Source of the DNA: Phymatolithon calcareum
Taxonomy: Eukaryota; Rhodophyta; Florideophyceae; Hapalidiales
Length of the DNA stretch: 64,000 nucleotides
NCBI GenBank assembly: GCA_977006965.1
Contig: OZ345382.1
Span: 744,001-808,000 of the forward strand
Reading direction: 5' to 3'
In this document: positions 31,978 to 41,526 of the stretch, one piece after another
Numbering within the stretch: the first letter of the stretch is position 1
How the letters are laid out: the number at the start of each line of letters is the position of its first letter
Notes under the pieces: generated by a model
Databases searched by the model: none
Told to the model about the DNA's origin: nothing
Seen by the model: the letters and a program-made list of their open reading frames with translations, nothing else
Translations under genes and position numbers: made by a program

Positions 31978-33525
31978 TCCCACGTGCATCAGAATCAGAT
32001 GTCACCATCACAAGTTGTTCCACCATCATCCACATTTCAAGTGAAAGGTTTCCTTTCGGGGTCCGTACTTCCACAGGGTCCGCTATCGCACGGTTTTCAT
32101 TGAGGTACCAAGCAGAATACTTCAGAAGCTTACCCATTTTTGGGAGCTCAATTGCAGCTGCCACGATAGCACCAATGGTTGCAGCCACATCTAAAAAAGC
32201 AAGTGTTGCTACAGCCCACTTTCCCCAAGGGTTTTGAGTGATAGGGGTGACTGCAAGCAGTAGAGATTCACCAGCGGTGATGACGAGAGTCATTAAGGCC
32301 GGTAGCAGCACAAAAGCATATGCTTGTTCCTTGCTTATCGGTCCCGGGTCGTTCCTCTGTCGCGCCTTTTCTTTCTTTCTTTCTTTTTCTTTTATTGCGG
32401 GATTTATCAGAGCTGGTAAACAACTCCACATCCTTACGGCTCCAGTAGACTTAACAGATACGAGTGGTACTTGATGTCACAACAGCTGCCCAAGCTGCAC
32501 AATGTGCAGACCTTGGGGAAGCTTAACATCTATATCGCTACATAGCCAATCTTCAGTCGCCGTCCTTCAAAGGGATGCCCCGGGTTGGAAACCTTTTCGA
32601 TTTCTCCTTCAGCTGCTTTGCATAAACCCGAACATGGGGGGTTGGTAACGAGAATGTTCGGCAGAGGTACACTTAGAGCCAAAAGCGCAGGCTCTCTTAC
32701 GCTAGAGGAATTAACGGCTACCTGAGATATATCAAATATATCACGCTTGCTGAGTGCTGATGTCTCCACGCCCAGTCCCCCATACTCCTGACTCAAAAGC
32801 CCTGTGGGTATGCACATCGAAACTGAGGGAGCGCTGCAGTTGAAACTTGCTTGACTTCTGTTGAAAATAGGGCCCTCGGATAAACCGCTTGAACCAAGCT
32901 GCGACAGTTTGGAAATATTAACTCTTGAGTTGCCACACGCAACCGGCTTTCCAGAGGCGTCGTCGATTTCCAAGTAGAAAAAACTTCTCCCAACCTTATC
33001 TAACTTTACGAACCTTGCGTTGAAAAGCTCGAAATGGTCCATCTTGTGAACAGGAGTTATCACCGCCGGCGTTCGCTCATTCAAAGTGTCATCGTTCGTG
33101 TTTGGATACGGCGTGTGAACTGCAAGGCATTGGTAGTACACTTCCCACATACTATAAGTTTCAAAATTTTCTCTTTGTATCACAAAAGACGTTGAAGAAT
33201 GAACATTGAATGCTCCGTCAATGGTGACCCAGAAGTCTTTTCCAACATTCGAAGCTCTCAGTTTTCGCATTCCTCTCCTCAACACGTTTGTGTTATAGCG
33301 AGAATTCAGAAGCTTAATTTGTCCGTCCCTTGCATAACTTTGTGTCACGCCGAAATCGTTTTTCCGCGCATCAATGAAAAATGGATTGTCCAAATTCTTT
33401 GGGAAATCAAGCTCAGGAACAAGGTTGGTGAGTACAGGGTGAACAACTTCAATGTCTTGAGCGGAAAGAGCGGCGCAGAGGGTAATGAGATGAACCGAGA
33501 GAAACAAAGAGGTCACATGGAGCAT
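31862..33525 (-). CDS. Multi-pass membrane protein with secreted-type ectodomain, copy B, interrupted by a GT...AG repeat
   Basis: Proposed structure: exon 33525-32593, intron-like repeat 32592-32366, exon 32365-31862. Removing the 227 bases keeps the frame (phase 0) and joins GEIEK to ARQRNDPGP, matching copy A (SEMDKARLRNDPGP), for a product of ~478 residues. The ATG at 33525 starts the signal peptide MLHVTSLFLSVHLITLC; an ATG seven codons earlier is possible. The ectodomain has conserved Cys and sequons (NRSQASFNCSAP). Three membrane helices at the C-terminus match copy A. Unspliced, the first exon reads into the repeat and stops after ~20 codons. The donor is GTTTCC, unlike the GTACG of the other introns here, so splicing needs proof. 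The alternative is a pseudogene broken by a SINE. Family not recognised; cell-surface location inferred. Confidence 0.65.
32366..32593 (-). mobile_element. SINE-like repeat inside copy B, copy 2 of the family
   Basis: Nearly identical to 27241-27461 (one substitution outside the tail). It sits between codons Lys and Ala of copy B. Minus-strand borders are GAAAAG|GTTTCC and AGAAAAG|GCGCG, so a short GAAAAG-type duplication may flank it and supply the acceptor AG. Copy A has the empty site. Confidence 0.75.
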
Positions 33526-34942
33526 GATTGACGGGATTGTGAACACGATTCTCGAGCTTGAGATTTGCTATCAGGACGTGCTTAGAAGAGAAAATGCAAT
33601 GATGAGGAACAATCGTGAACCCTGCTCTACAGTATTGCTGTTATAGTGGCTTTTTTAAAACCATTCATGTCTCGCATGGATTCTATGATCCCAGTTTCCA
33701 CTTACGAAGTTACTCCTTTCTTCTTTATTGCGAAAGTTCCTATTTTGAAGTGCGTACGAATGAGATTACTATGAGTCCATAAAAACTTCCCTCGGGCTCA
33801 AAAAGCGAGGATTCGTAATTTAACTCTCGTGCATCTCGAATAACGAACCCTCATTGCTTCCGAAAAAAACGTATCTGGGAAGAGTTTTCATTCCGGTGTC
33901 TGTATACTTTTTTGTAAGGACTTGCGCTCATTCTGATTTACGGATATGTGCACGCGTGGGTCAACTTGTCACGAAAGGGTAGCAGAATTTATTCTTTTGG
34001 CCTTATCCACAATGGGGCATCAACGGGTGCGTCTGGAATGACCGGATTTTTAGTGCCGATCTAGTTCTACACTACAATTGAAAGCCGACGATTGAGGTTC
34101 GGATTATCCTGGCTCATGATGGCATGGACTTATCGTTCAGAATATGTTTCAATACTTTTCAATCTCATGCTAGTTTTTGAGAATCTGGTGATGAAACAAA
34201 GCCGATATTCTTGAACAGTACTTCTATTTCAACAACCGAGTATACACTAGGCGCTCAGATAGAATACCAGACATAAGAGTAAAGCTGCCCTATTGAGGGT
34301 AGCACCTGAGGAAGCCTTGCCCGTATATTCGTATGACTGTGGGCTTTAAAAAAGTGCTTCTATTTCTCACCCGCAGATTGGATGCACAAACACCAACCAT
34401 CCCTGCAGGAAGATGGTGCGAATGGAGTCGGACCTATACGTAGTTTCCTTGGCAGGACGAGGAATGGGCATATCACTATGTCCTGCTACGTCATTGCTTA
34501 TCATCAGTATAAGACGAGATGGAAAGAGGGGAAAGCACGGCCCAGGCCCTAAATCAGTTACACCCACAGAACTGGACTCTCAAAGAAAACAAAACAGCTC
34601 TCATTTATCTGAGGAAAGTGAATTGCGGTTTCCACAGATTTCTTCATCAGCATGAAACGTACATACTGAAAGATGCGGCGACCTGCGCCCATATTGGTGG
34701 TCGATAGGACTGACCACGGGACCAACGAAAACATTTTCTCTGCCCCAAGTAAGCCAAGGAGTGGAGCAGAGGGTCTCAAAGCGTCTACCGCGCAAGATAA
34801 GTATCCCCATCCCTTTCCTAACGGCTCTCAACTGCGCAGTGTCTATTCATCGCCCCACGTCGCAAAGTCTATCTGTATTATCAGTCCCCCGAAACAATTC
34901 TGATGCCTCAAGTTCATAACCAACCACAAATGTTTTGTTTTG
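33526..34942. other. Spacer with coding-like scraps
   Basis: On the plus strand ~34530-34700 reads QLHPQNWTLKENKTALIYLR. From ~34870 a frame leads into the repeat at 34943 (YLYYQSPETILMPQVHNQPQ, then FEEIRSMDPKRWQNSLNR). The latter is a copy of the end of the remnant at 36.9-37.55 kb. No family recognised. Confidence 0.35.
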
Positions 34943-35025
34943 AGGAAATTCGCTCCATGGACCCAAAAAGGTGGCAAAATTCGCTAAATCGGCACGCCTT
35001 GCAATAACTACTACTCGTTATGATA
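34943..35025 (+). repeat. 83-bp inverted repeat, left copy
   Basis: It matches the reverse complement of 36901-36983 with four or five differences. It encodes EEIRSMDPKRWQN-like sequence. Together the arms enclose 2.04 kb. Confidence 0.85.
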
Positions 35026-35148
35026 CACAGAGCACTCTCTAAATATAAGCTTGTCAGAAAAATAAAATTTATTGCGCGCGCTACTCTATATACTGTAACT
35101 CCTCGTCGCAAGTAGCATCGCCGTCATCGCAGGCGGTGAGGTCAATTA

Positions 35149-35535
35149 TCATGCTTTGTCGATATGTTTTTGTTTTGGCTCAACAGTATTGTGGATGTTC
35201 GGCCTGGCGCATGTCTGCGAAAAGTGACCGGTGTTTCCGCACGAGGAGCAGTGACGGGCTCTCTTTTCGGACGTCAAGTGCGGCCTCTTGCACTTGCGGC
35301 CCGGCTTAGCGACAAGGTCAAACAGCACCAAATCATCCCATACGAGCTGGTCATCAGTGACTGCAATACGAGTGATGCCGCCCCCGTGTTGCTTGGCCCA
35401 CGTTCTCACCAGCCATGCGTCCCCAAACCAGTTCTTGTTTCTCGGGTCGAACGCGACCCGATGCTGCGCCAAGCGTCTAGAAGCGTACAAAAATTCCAGC
35501 GAAGACGTGGCTACATGGCCGCTGGTGCGCTTCAA
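35149..35535 (-). mobile_element. Transposase C-terminal fragment with CCHC zinc knuckle (MULE-like)
   Basis: The minus-strand frame has ATSSLEFLYASRRLAQHRVA, then KPGRKCKRPHLTSEKRARHC and the knuckle CSSCGNTGHFSQTC (C-x2-C-x4-H-x4-C). A GRxKKxR-type basic stretch before a CCHC knuckle at the C-terminus is typical of Mutator-like transposases and some gag proteins. Sequence upstream on the same strand (to ~35830, containing WSNVDDVVNLVIAHNTSIGK) is also coding-like but broken by stops. Only a decayed 3' part is present. Confidence 0.5.
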
Positions 35536-35889
35536 AGTGGCGCCAAGAGCATGTAGCGCGTTAGTCGCTGTTAACTACCTCATGGAATGGTGTCACTTCG
35601 CTGCTAACAACACACCTCAGCATGCCACTTTCGATGACCTCCGGTTCTACACGCAGCTTCTCCGCTCGGAGGATTTTTCCTGGTGCTTCTTGTAGCAGTA
35701 AGGCGTGAGGAACTTGCCCGTCGATGTGCCTTGCCAATAGACGTGTTGTGGGCGATTACGAGGTTGACAACGTCGTCAACGTTGCTCCAGGGTAGTCGCC
35801 CACCCTTAGCACGGGCACCTTCTTCTCCATGACTTCAGACGGTTCGGGCGAGAGCGTTGTGAGTTAGCTTAGCAGTCGAATGCGATGAG

Positions 35890-36747
35890 GTGCAGAGTAG
35901 TTTGCGTATCCCACGTCGAAGGGTCGGAAAACCCATCCTACTGGTAGACGAGGAAGTTGAAATACGACGCACTGCAGACTATCTCGGGACGACAATTGAC
36001 GCGAACGGTATTCGTGACGACAAGCTTCTGGAGCGATTCAAAAGCGCAAGCGCCAAAGTACGGCTCATGAGCAACCTAGGCATGACAAGAAGAGGATATA
36101 GCACCGAAAAGAGTAACAGGCTCTTCAAAGCTTTTATCAGGCCAGTATATGAGTACGCTGCGCATATAACACCGGACACAATCGGTGTATCGAAAGCAGC
36201 AGTGAAAATTCAGAAGGACATTGCAACGATACTATTCGGGAAGTGGGCAGCGCGGCTCTGGAGAAGACTAATGAAACTGTGCCAAATAGAGCCATGTGAG
36301 TTTCGCGGACAGCACCTGCTCCGGAAGCTAAGACAAAGATTAAGCAGGATTGTGGAGGAGACAGATGACACAGGGGCAGAGCTAGAACTCGAAACTCTCT
36401 ACTGTATACGGGAATCGAACACGACAACGGACATTCAAGATAGATCTGGCCTTCGGCGAGTATGGGAAGAGCAAGAAGAACACCGCATCAGGAAAATTAC
36501 GTTCGCCAAGAATAGTATACCGCACCAAGCAGTGAGGATGAAAGAAAGCAGATACAGAATTCTTTGTGCAAGGTGGTTTGTAGGCCATTTTCCGAGAAAC
36601 CCACCGAAGTTAATTGAAGAAATGGGCAGTCAAGGATCATGGGCAGCTGGAACACTCAACAGAATCCTGAAGAAGCCTTCATGGACTCCGGCAGAAGAGA
36701 TTGACGTGGCTAGAGCCCTTGATGTGATTCTATGTAATTCCGATTAA
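35890..36747 (+). mobile_element. Reverse-transcriptase C-terminal fragment of a second retroelement
   Basis: 285 codons, single frame. The start matches the region after the RT palm of LINE-like elements (DYLGTTIDANGIRDDKLLER, then NRLFKAFIRPVYEYAAHITP). The rest is a variable C-terminal region with several Trp/Cys positions. The catalytic palm and any endonuclease are missing. Sequence differs clearly from the LINE fragments at 4.4, 21.4 and 29.9 kb, so it is another lineage. The frame is intact, suggesting a younger insertion than those. Confidence 0.6.
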
Positions 36748-36900
36748 GGAAGCTGAATTTTCAATTCTAATAGAATATGCCTAGAAAGGTGCCGACTTTT
36801 TTCCAGTTGGGACACATGGTACCTTCTCAATAAATCCATTTAATTACGAGTACTTTGCGTACCGAATGAGTAGTGTAATGATGAGCAGCTGTCTAAGTGA

Positions 36901-36983
36901 TATCATAACGAGTAGTAGTTTTTGCAAGGGTGCCGATTTAGCAAATTTTGCCACCTTTTTGGGTCCATGCAGCGAATTTCCTC
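36901..36983 (-). repeat. 83-bp inverted repeat, right copy
   Basis: Partner of 34943-35025 in opposite orientation. It lies in the 3' end of the frameshifted remnant at 36903-37554. Confidence 0.85.
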
Positions 36984-37554
36984 GATACGAAATGATAGGC
37001 CACGTCCCGATTTTTTGCAGATGGATTCCTCCTGAAATTCTTGGAGATTATCCTTCCAGTGCTCGAGACATTGCAATACCATTGCGTTGAATTGTGCCTC
37101 CGTCATCTTGCTTTCAACAGGAACATAGATACACCAACGATAGTGCGATACAATGCGGGGCACAATGTCCCTGAATATGTCCCCATACTCTTGTCATCCT
37201 TCTCCATCGCTCTCGCACTAATGCGTTTGAGATCAAAACCAACTTCAACCACGAAACCATATCCCAGCGCCCATTGTCCAAAAGCCAAGTTCCCATCTGT
37301 TACCATCTCCAAAAACCTGCTCTGTCAAAATCTTGCTCCATTTCCTTCATCATGCTTGTAAAGTTCTTTTGTTCCATTGTGCTTGATGACCCCGAGTCAT
37401 GCTCGCCGTTCATTTGCCCGCTATGTAAACCCACGCCGCGTGAATCGAGCGACTTCTCAGAAGTAAATCTATCCCGGTGCACTGTACTCCAAGCAAAGAC
37501 TATATTACGGGTGCAAAAGCCATCCAAGACTTCCTCTGCGTTCGTAGTTGCCAC
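36903..37554 (-). pseudogene. Frameshifted coding remnant, family unknown
   Basis: Three minus-strand frames follow each other with small overlaps: 37554-37300 (NIVFAWSTVHRDRFTSEKSL; FTSMMKEMEQDFDRAGF), 37312-37103 (VTDGNLAFGQWALGYGFVVE; AMEKDDKSMGTYSGTLCPAL) and 37163-36903 (SKMTEAQFNAMVLQCLEHWK; RIEEIRCMDPKRWQNLLNR). Together they give one protein of ~210 residues with two frame changes and no splice signals. The last block is duplicated, inverted, at 34.94-35.02 kb, so the gene or element existed in more than one copy. The family is not recognised. Confidence 0.45.
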
Positions 37555-38021
37555 TCCAATTCACCCCACTGATATTTCGCCCGTGATTCCACACTACATC
37601 GCTCGAAGCACTCAGCCTTCTCACGCCATTCTTGTCGGTCTGCACTGATGCAAGTACGGCAAGCAGAGCGTGCTGACCGTCTGACTAAGCAGCATTAAAT
37701 GGATTACGATTGAGCTCATTTCCTGAGAGTACATCGTACAGACGCTCTTCGCTTGCTCCTGATCCTGCTCGCAATATACGCACGTAGGACGAAATTTCGT
37801 CAAAGACTGGCCACGCATCAGAACGTACACACTGTAGAGAATATTTGTAATGTCGGAAGATCTATGATCCAAGAGATCGACCTTCTCCATGACTGGTCCA
37901 ACTCTAAAATAGGAAAGTCAGAAACGGTAACGCACACCAATTCTCCAGGCCAATCCTCTGCAATAGGTTCCTTTACTGCTAAGGCCAAACGCTTTGTCTT
38001 GTTACATTTCGGGCACTTTCG
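37555..38021. other. Spacer, no gene recognised
   Basis: Nothing supported apart from short frames. Confidence 0.3.
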
Positions 38022-38231
38022 CTGGCATGTATCAAGAAGAAGAAGAAGAAAGGTAGATTTTTATTTAAAAGTTACCAACGCATCTGCTGACGCTCGGGGC
38101 AACTTTCCTAAGGCCAAGGGGTTTTGGCTAGATTCTGTCCTGAAGGGGTTTTCTTTTCTTGTTGGTGTGACACGACTCAGTGGACTACAAAAACCCACCT
38201 CTGGTCTCCTTCGGGACCTGGCGTGTATCAA
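38022..38231 (-). mobile_element. SINE-like element with target-site duplication (copy 3)
   Basis: The body is 38036-38217, inverted relative to the copy at 12.6 kb. It runs from a GAAGAAGAAGAAGAAAGG tail complement to the head CCACCTCTGGTCTCCTTCGG. The direct repeats CTGGCATGTATCAA (38022-38035) and CTGGCGTGTATCAA (38218-38231) match at 13 of 14 bases and mark the insertion. It extends the family head by a few bases compared with the 12.6-kb copy. Confidence 0.75.
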
Positions 38232-40006
38232 AAAGTATCATTTTACTGCTATGCAACAGCATGGACGGAAGCTTCTGGTCTGCAACGATTGCTTATGCAG
38301 TCAAGAAAAGCAAATCTTCACTGCACCTATGGGATTCAATCAGTTCGGGCTCCCTTACAAACGGAGGCATATTTTTGACATCAGCCTTATAACGTGTATC
38401 ATCCCGCTTCTTCTTTCTAGTGTCGAGCAGACCACCGCCCACTAGAACAGCACTCCCGTATCCAGTTTCTAAGCCCATCATCTTTCGTGGTATTGTGCGT
38501 TGGGGCGCAACAAGCTCAATCACCACGCAGACTCAAAAGTGCCCCAGGGATGAATTTCGCCACAAGGGAGCCGTGTTGACTCTTCGACCTCTCAGACGCA
38601 CAGTTCTGCCCCTCATATGTAGCTCTCCTGGTAGCTTGTTCGAGTTGCCTTGAGGAATTTTAGCAATCCGTGCTTCTCCTTCAACCTTTCAGAATTTAAC
38701 TGTGTGTTATAGTCTCCATTTCTTCGACGCCGTACCTCCAGACGTTATTACTAGCGCTTCTTTCAGGTGCTCCTCTTCTCTGAGAATTCCAAGATCCTCG
38801 GATACTTCCACCAGGCCTTCTGCTCTTCCTCAATATTCTTCTACGTGCCTAGATGGTTCTTCCGTTTTACCATGCCCAAGGTGATTGCCTGGTATGTTCT
38901 TCTCATCTCTGGACTGCGCAGATGGCACATCACGCATGTCCGCTCTTTTCGATTTGCCGCACATTTTCCGAACACATACATGTAGAAAAGACATTTCGAT
39001 GCTTCAAGTGCTGATAGTGTACCCATTGTCTGGTAACCCGGAAGGAGCATTAACAAAAAGGACCTGTTGCCTGCATATTGCAGACTGAAATCCATTGATC
39101 AATTTGCCTGTACTCCTGCGACATATAAGTGGTGTATGTATTGACCTGGACACCTCTCAATACGACAATGGTATGACCTGGAAAGCACCCCCTCCATGCA
39201 TAGTTACGAAATCCTTACGATGGCGAATCATTCCACGGCCAAGAACGGTCTAGAAATGTCGTGCGGCTCAATGTCTTGTTTTGATTCAATCCGAATATCC
39301 GACCGGCTTTCTCTTAATTCCCGGACGCGCTGGTCAACAGCGCCATGATGGTGATCTTGTGTGGCACCAGAGCACCAACATTTCGCAATACTATAGCGTG
39401 TTAATTGAGATTTCGCAGTTGAATTATTGAAATTTGCGATGGAAATGTATGTCACCGGCCTCATAGCAAGTAGTCGCTTTGAAGATATCCACCGCCATCT
39501 CCTGTCCGGAACTTGGAGAATTGAGAGGGCGTTGCCCTGCCTTTCAATTTCAGAGACATTACCTGTCGAAGGGATTATATTATGCGTGTCATTATATTGC
39601 GAATATATAGCGTCCAAAGACGTCAAGACGTGATGGAGGCAGCGGCGATAGTGCGGAAAAGGTATTGTTGACATTAGCTTTCCACCAGTCATACACAAAG
39701 GGCGAACAAAGATTTGAACTCTCGTCAAAATATGAGCCGTGGATTAACGCGAAGCGACGCCAAAGCAACACCGGTTCCTCCAGATATTTTCCAGGAAATA
39801 TCCCTCTCCTGGACAGCTGTCCCTGCCCGCCCGTGGCTAATCTTCATATAATCTGGAGTCGCGGAAATCGTGAGGTGCACGATTTGTATACCTGAACTTC
39901 AGAGCGGAAAGAACTAATTCAACTAGCCCCTTTTCTGGACAGTACGTTTTTGAATATCTTCCACACTCTGCGTGCTCCACCATCGTTCCCTTTCCCCATC
40001 ACCACC
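38232..40006. other. Spacer upstream of the START-domain gene
   Basis: Minus-strand frames near 38293-38526 and 38841-39095 (the latter with a CVMC pair) have some protein-like composition but no recognised family. The last ~100 bases should hold the promoter and leader of the next gene. Confidence 0.3.
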
Positions 40007-40804
40007 ATGACGACAACCCGAAAGCCGCGCACCACAGCATTTGCCTCTGCCACTCTTGTGCTATCCGCAGTGCATTCATCATGGGCCACTGGCGACAACG
40101 CCTTCCTCACCTCCACGCGGCCACCAGCGCCGTGTATGCGACGCCCCGTTCCATGTCGGGCGCCCGCCACCGCAGTGCTCGGTCGTCGAACAGTGCTCGG
40201 TCGTCGAACAGCTGTGGCCGAATACGCCGTATCGCCCACTGCGTCCCGTGTACCTTCTCATGTCGTGGTTGAAATTGAGCGTCCTGCGAGCGATATCCGT
40301 GTGATACGCGCCTGCGTGCTGGTGAACGCACCTCTGGACACTATCTGGAATCTTCTTTCAGACTACGGCACATTATCCGACTATATTCCCAATTTGGCGG
40401 AGAGCGACATTCTGTCGCAACGACCTGGACGAGCGCGAGTTTCTCAATGCGGCGTGCAAAACATTCTCGGCTTCACTTTCAAAGCGTCGGTCACAATGGA
40501 CATGCGTGAAGTGCAAGGGGATAGCAGCAATTGTCGAGCAATTGAATTTGAATTGGTGGAAAGTAGAGATTTTAAGAAGTTTCACGGCGTCTGGAAAGCC
40601 GACCGTGTTGCCCATAATCGAACAGCGATATTCTACGATGTCACCGTCTCCCCCAGGGGACTTGTACCTGTGAGAGCTATTGAATGGCGAATTTCGGAGG
40701 ATGTTCCGGGAAATCTAGAGGCTATCAAACGAGTTTGTGAGACACGGCAACGCGTGGTGCAGGCGGATGCAAGAAGAGCGGTACGAAAGGACATCTTGGA
40801 ATGA
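40007..40804 (+). CDS. START/COQ10-like (polyketide cyclase, SRPBCC fold) protein, probably plastid
   Basis: 265 residues from ATG 40007 (context CACCATGAC). The first ~85 residues are Ser/Thr/Arg/Ala-rich and poor in acids, as in a plastid transit peptide. Residues ~90-240 form the helix-grip domain: HVVVEIERPASDIRVIRACV, LVNAPLDTIWNLLSDYGTLS, DYIPNLAESDIL, QNILGFTFKASVTMDM, FELVESRDFKKFHGVWK, SPRGLVPVRAIEWRI, and NLEAIKRVCE. This arrangement matches plant and algal plastid proteins of the polyketide-cyclase/COQ10 group, which carry a hydrophobic cavity; the ligand is unknown. A perfect 2 x 18-bp duplication (40173-40208) adds TVLGRR in the transit region. It is a single-exon gene and the first of the conserved block. 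Confidence 0.8.
   Translation: MTTTRKPRTTAFASATLVLSAVHSSWATGDNAFLTSTRPPAPCMRRPVPCRAPATAVLGRRTVLGRRTAVAEYAVSPTASRVPSHVVVEIERPASDIRVIRACVLVNAPLDTIWNLLSDYGTLSDYIPNLAESDILSQRPGRARVSQCGVQNILGFTFKASVTMDMREVQGDSSNCRAIEFELVESRDFKKFHGVWKADRVAHNRTAIFYDVTVSPRGLVPVRAIEWRISEDVPGNLEAIKRVCETRQRVVQADARRAVRKDILE
40173..40208 (+). repeat. In-frame 18-bp tandem duplication
   Basis: CAGTGCTCGGTCGTCGAA occurs twice in a row and a third partial unit follows. It adds six residues to the transit peptide of the START-domain protein. Confidence 0.9.
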
Positions 40805-41526
40805 GCGTGCACGTTAATGTTGCCAAATTTTGTACTGGGGATAGCGATTTTTGGATATGGCGCCATTGCGCGAGCGTTTTTGTTCTACACTGCAGATTTC
40901 TAACGCTACTTCGAGCCGAATGTATCGTACAAAGTATGTAAGGAAACAGTGGCACGCATAGTTGATGCCGCATTTTTTAACTGAACGAGTCTTCTTTCCT
41001 GACATCAGGCTAGATAGAAAATAAATAAAGTCGTACTCCGCTCACAAGGAGGACATGGGGAGCTTATTACTGAACTGCACCTGCAAGTCATTTCAGGAAA
41101 ATGCCGTACAGGGATCCAAGACGCTTCGCCCTTGCTCATGATCTTGCTCTCCACGACTTGTGGAACACCAAAGTGCGTTCGGGCACACATCAAGTCTTCT
41201 TTCATGTTCCTCGTGAGTGAAGACGTAGAATAACATCTGAAGTTTCAGCTACCGCTGGCGAAACGGCTAGGCATCATTGCATGCATCGTCCCTGTGAGGT
41301 TGTCATGGAAACTCAATCGTCTTAACAGCAGACGTATTTAAACAGATGTGGTGCACAAAGGAGAGTTACTTAGTTACAGCAGGCAAACCTAAACAATTCC
41401 TTGCGCTGCTCCGTACTATGCTACCTGGTAGATGCTAAATCTCAACAGAAGACATGACGAGAACCCAGAAACACGACCAGGCCCTTGTATCTACAATAGG
41501 TCCCTATCTACACTCACAGTCCATGT
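40805..41526. other. Convergent intergenic region
   Basis: Lies between the 3' ends of the START-domain gene and MRE11. AATAAATAAAG at ~41020 could be a poly(A) signal. No gene recognised. Confidence 0.4.

Noticed and set aside
38841-39095. Minus frame with a CVMC cysteine pair, considered as a PiggyBac-type transposase end
   Set aside because: Only one Cys pair, followed by stops; too little to support the family.
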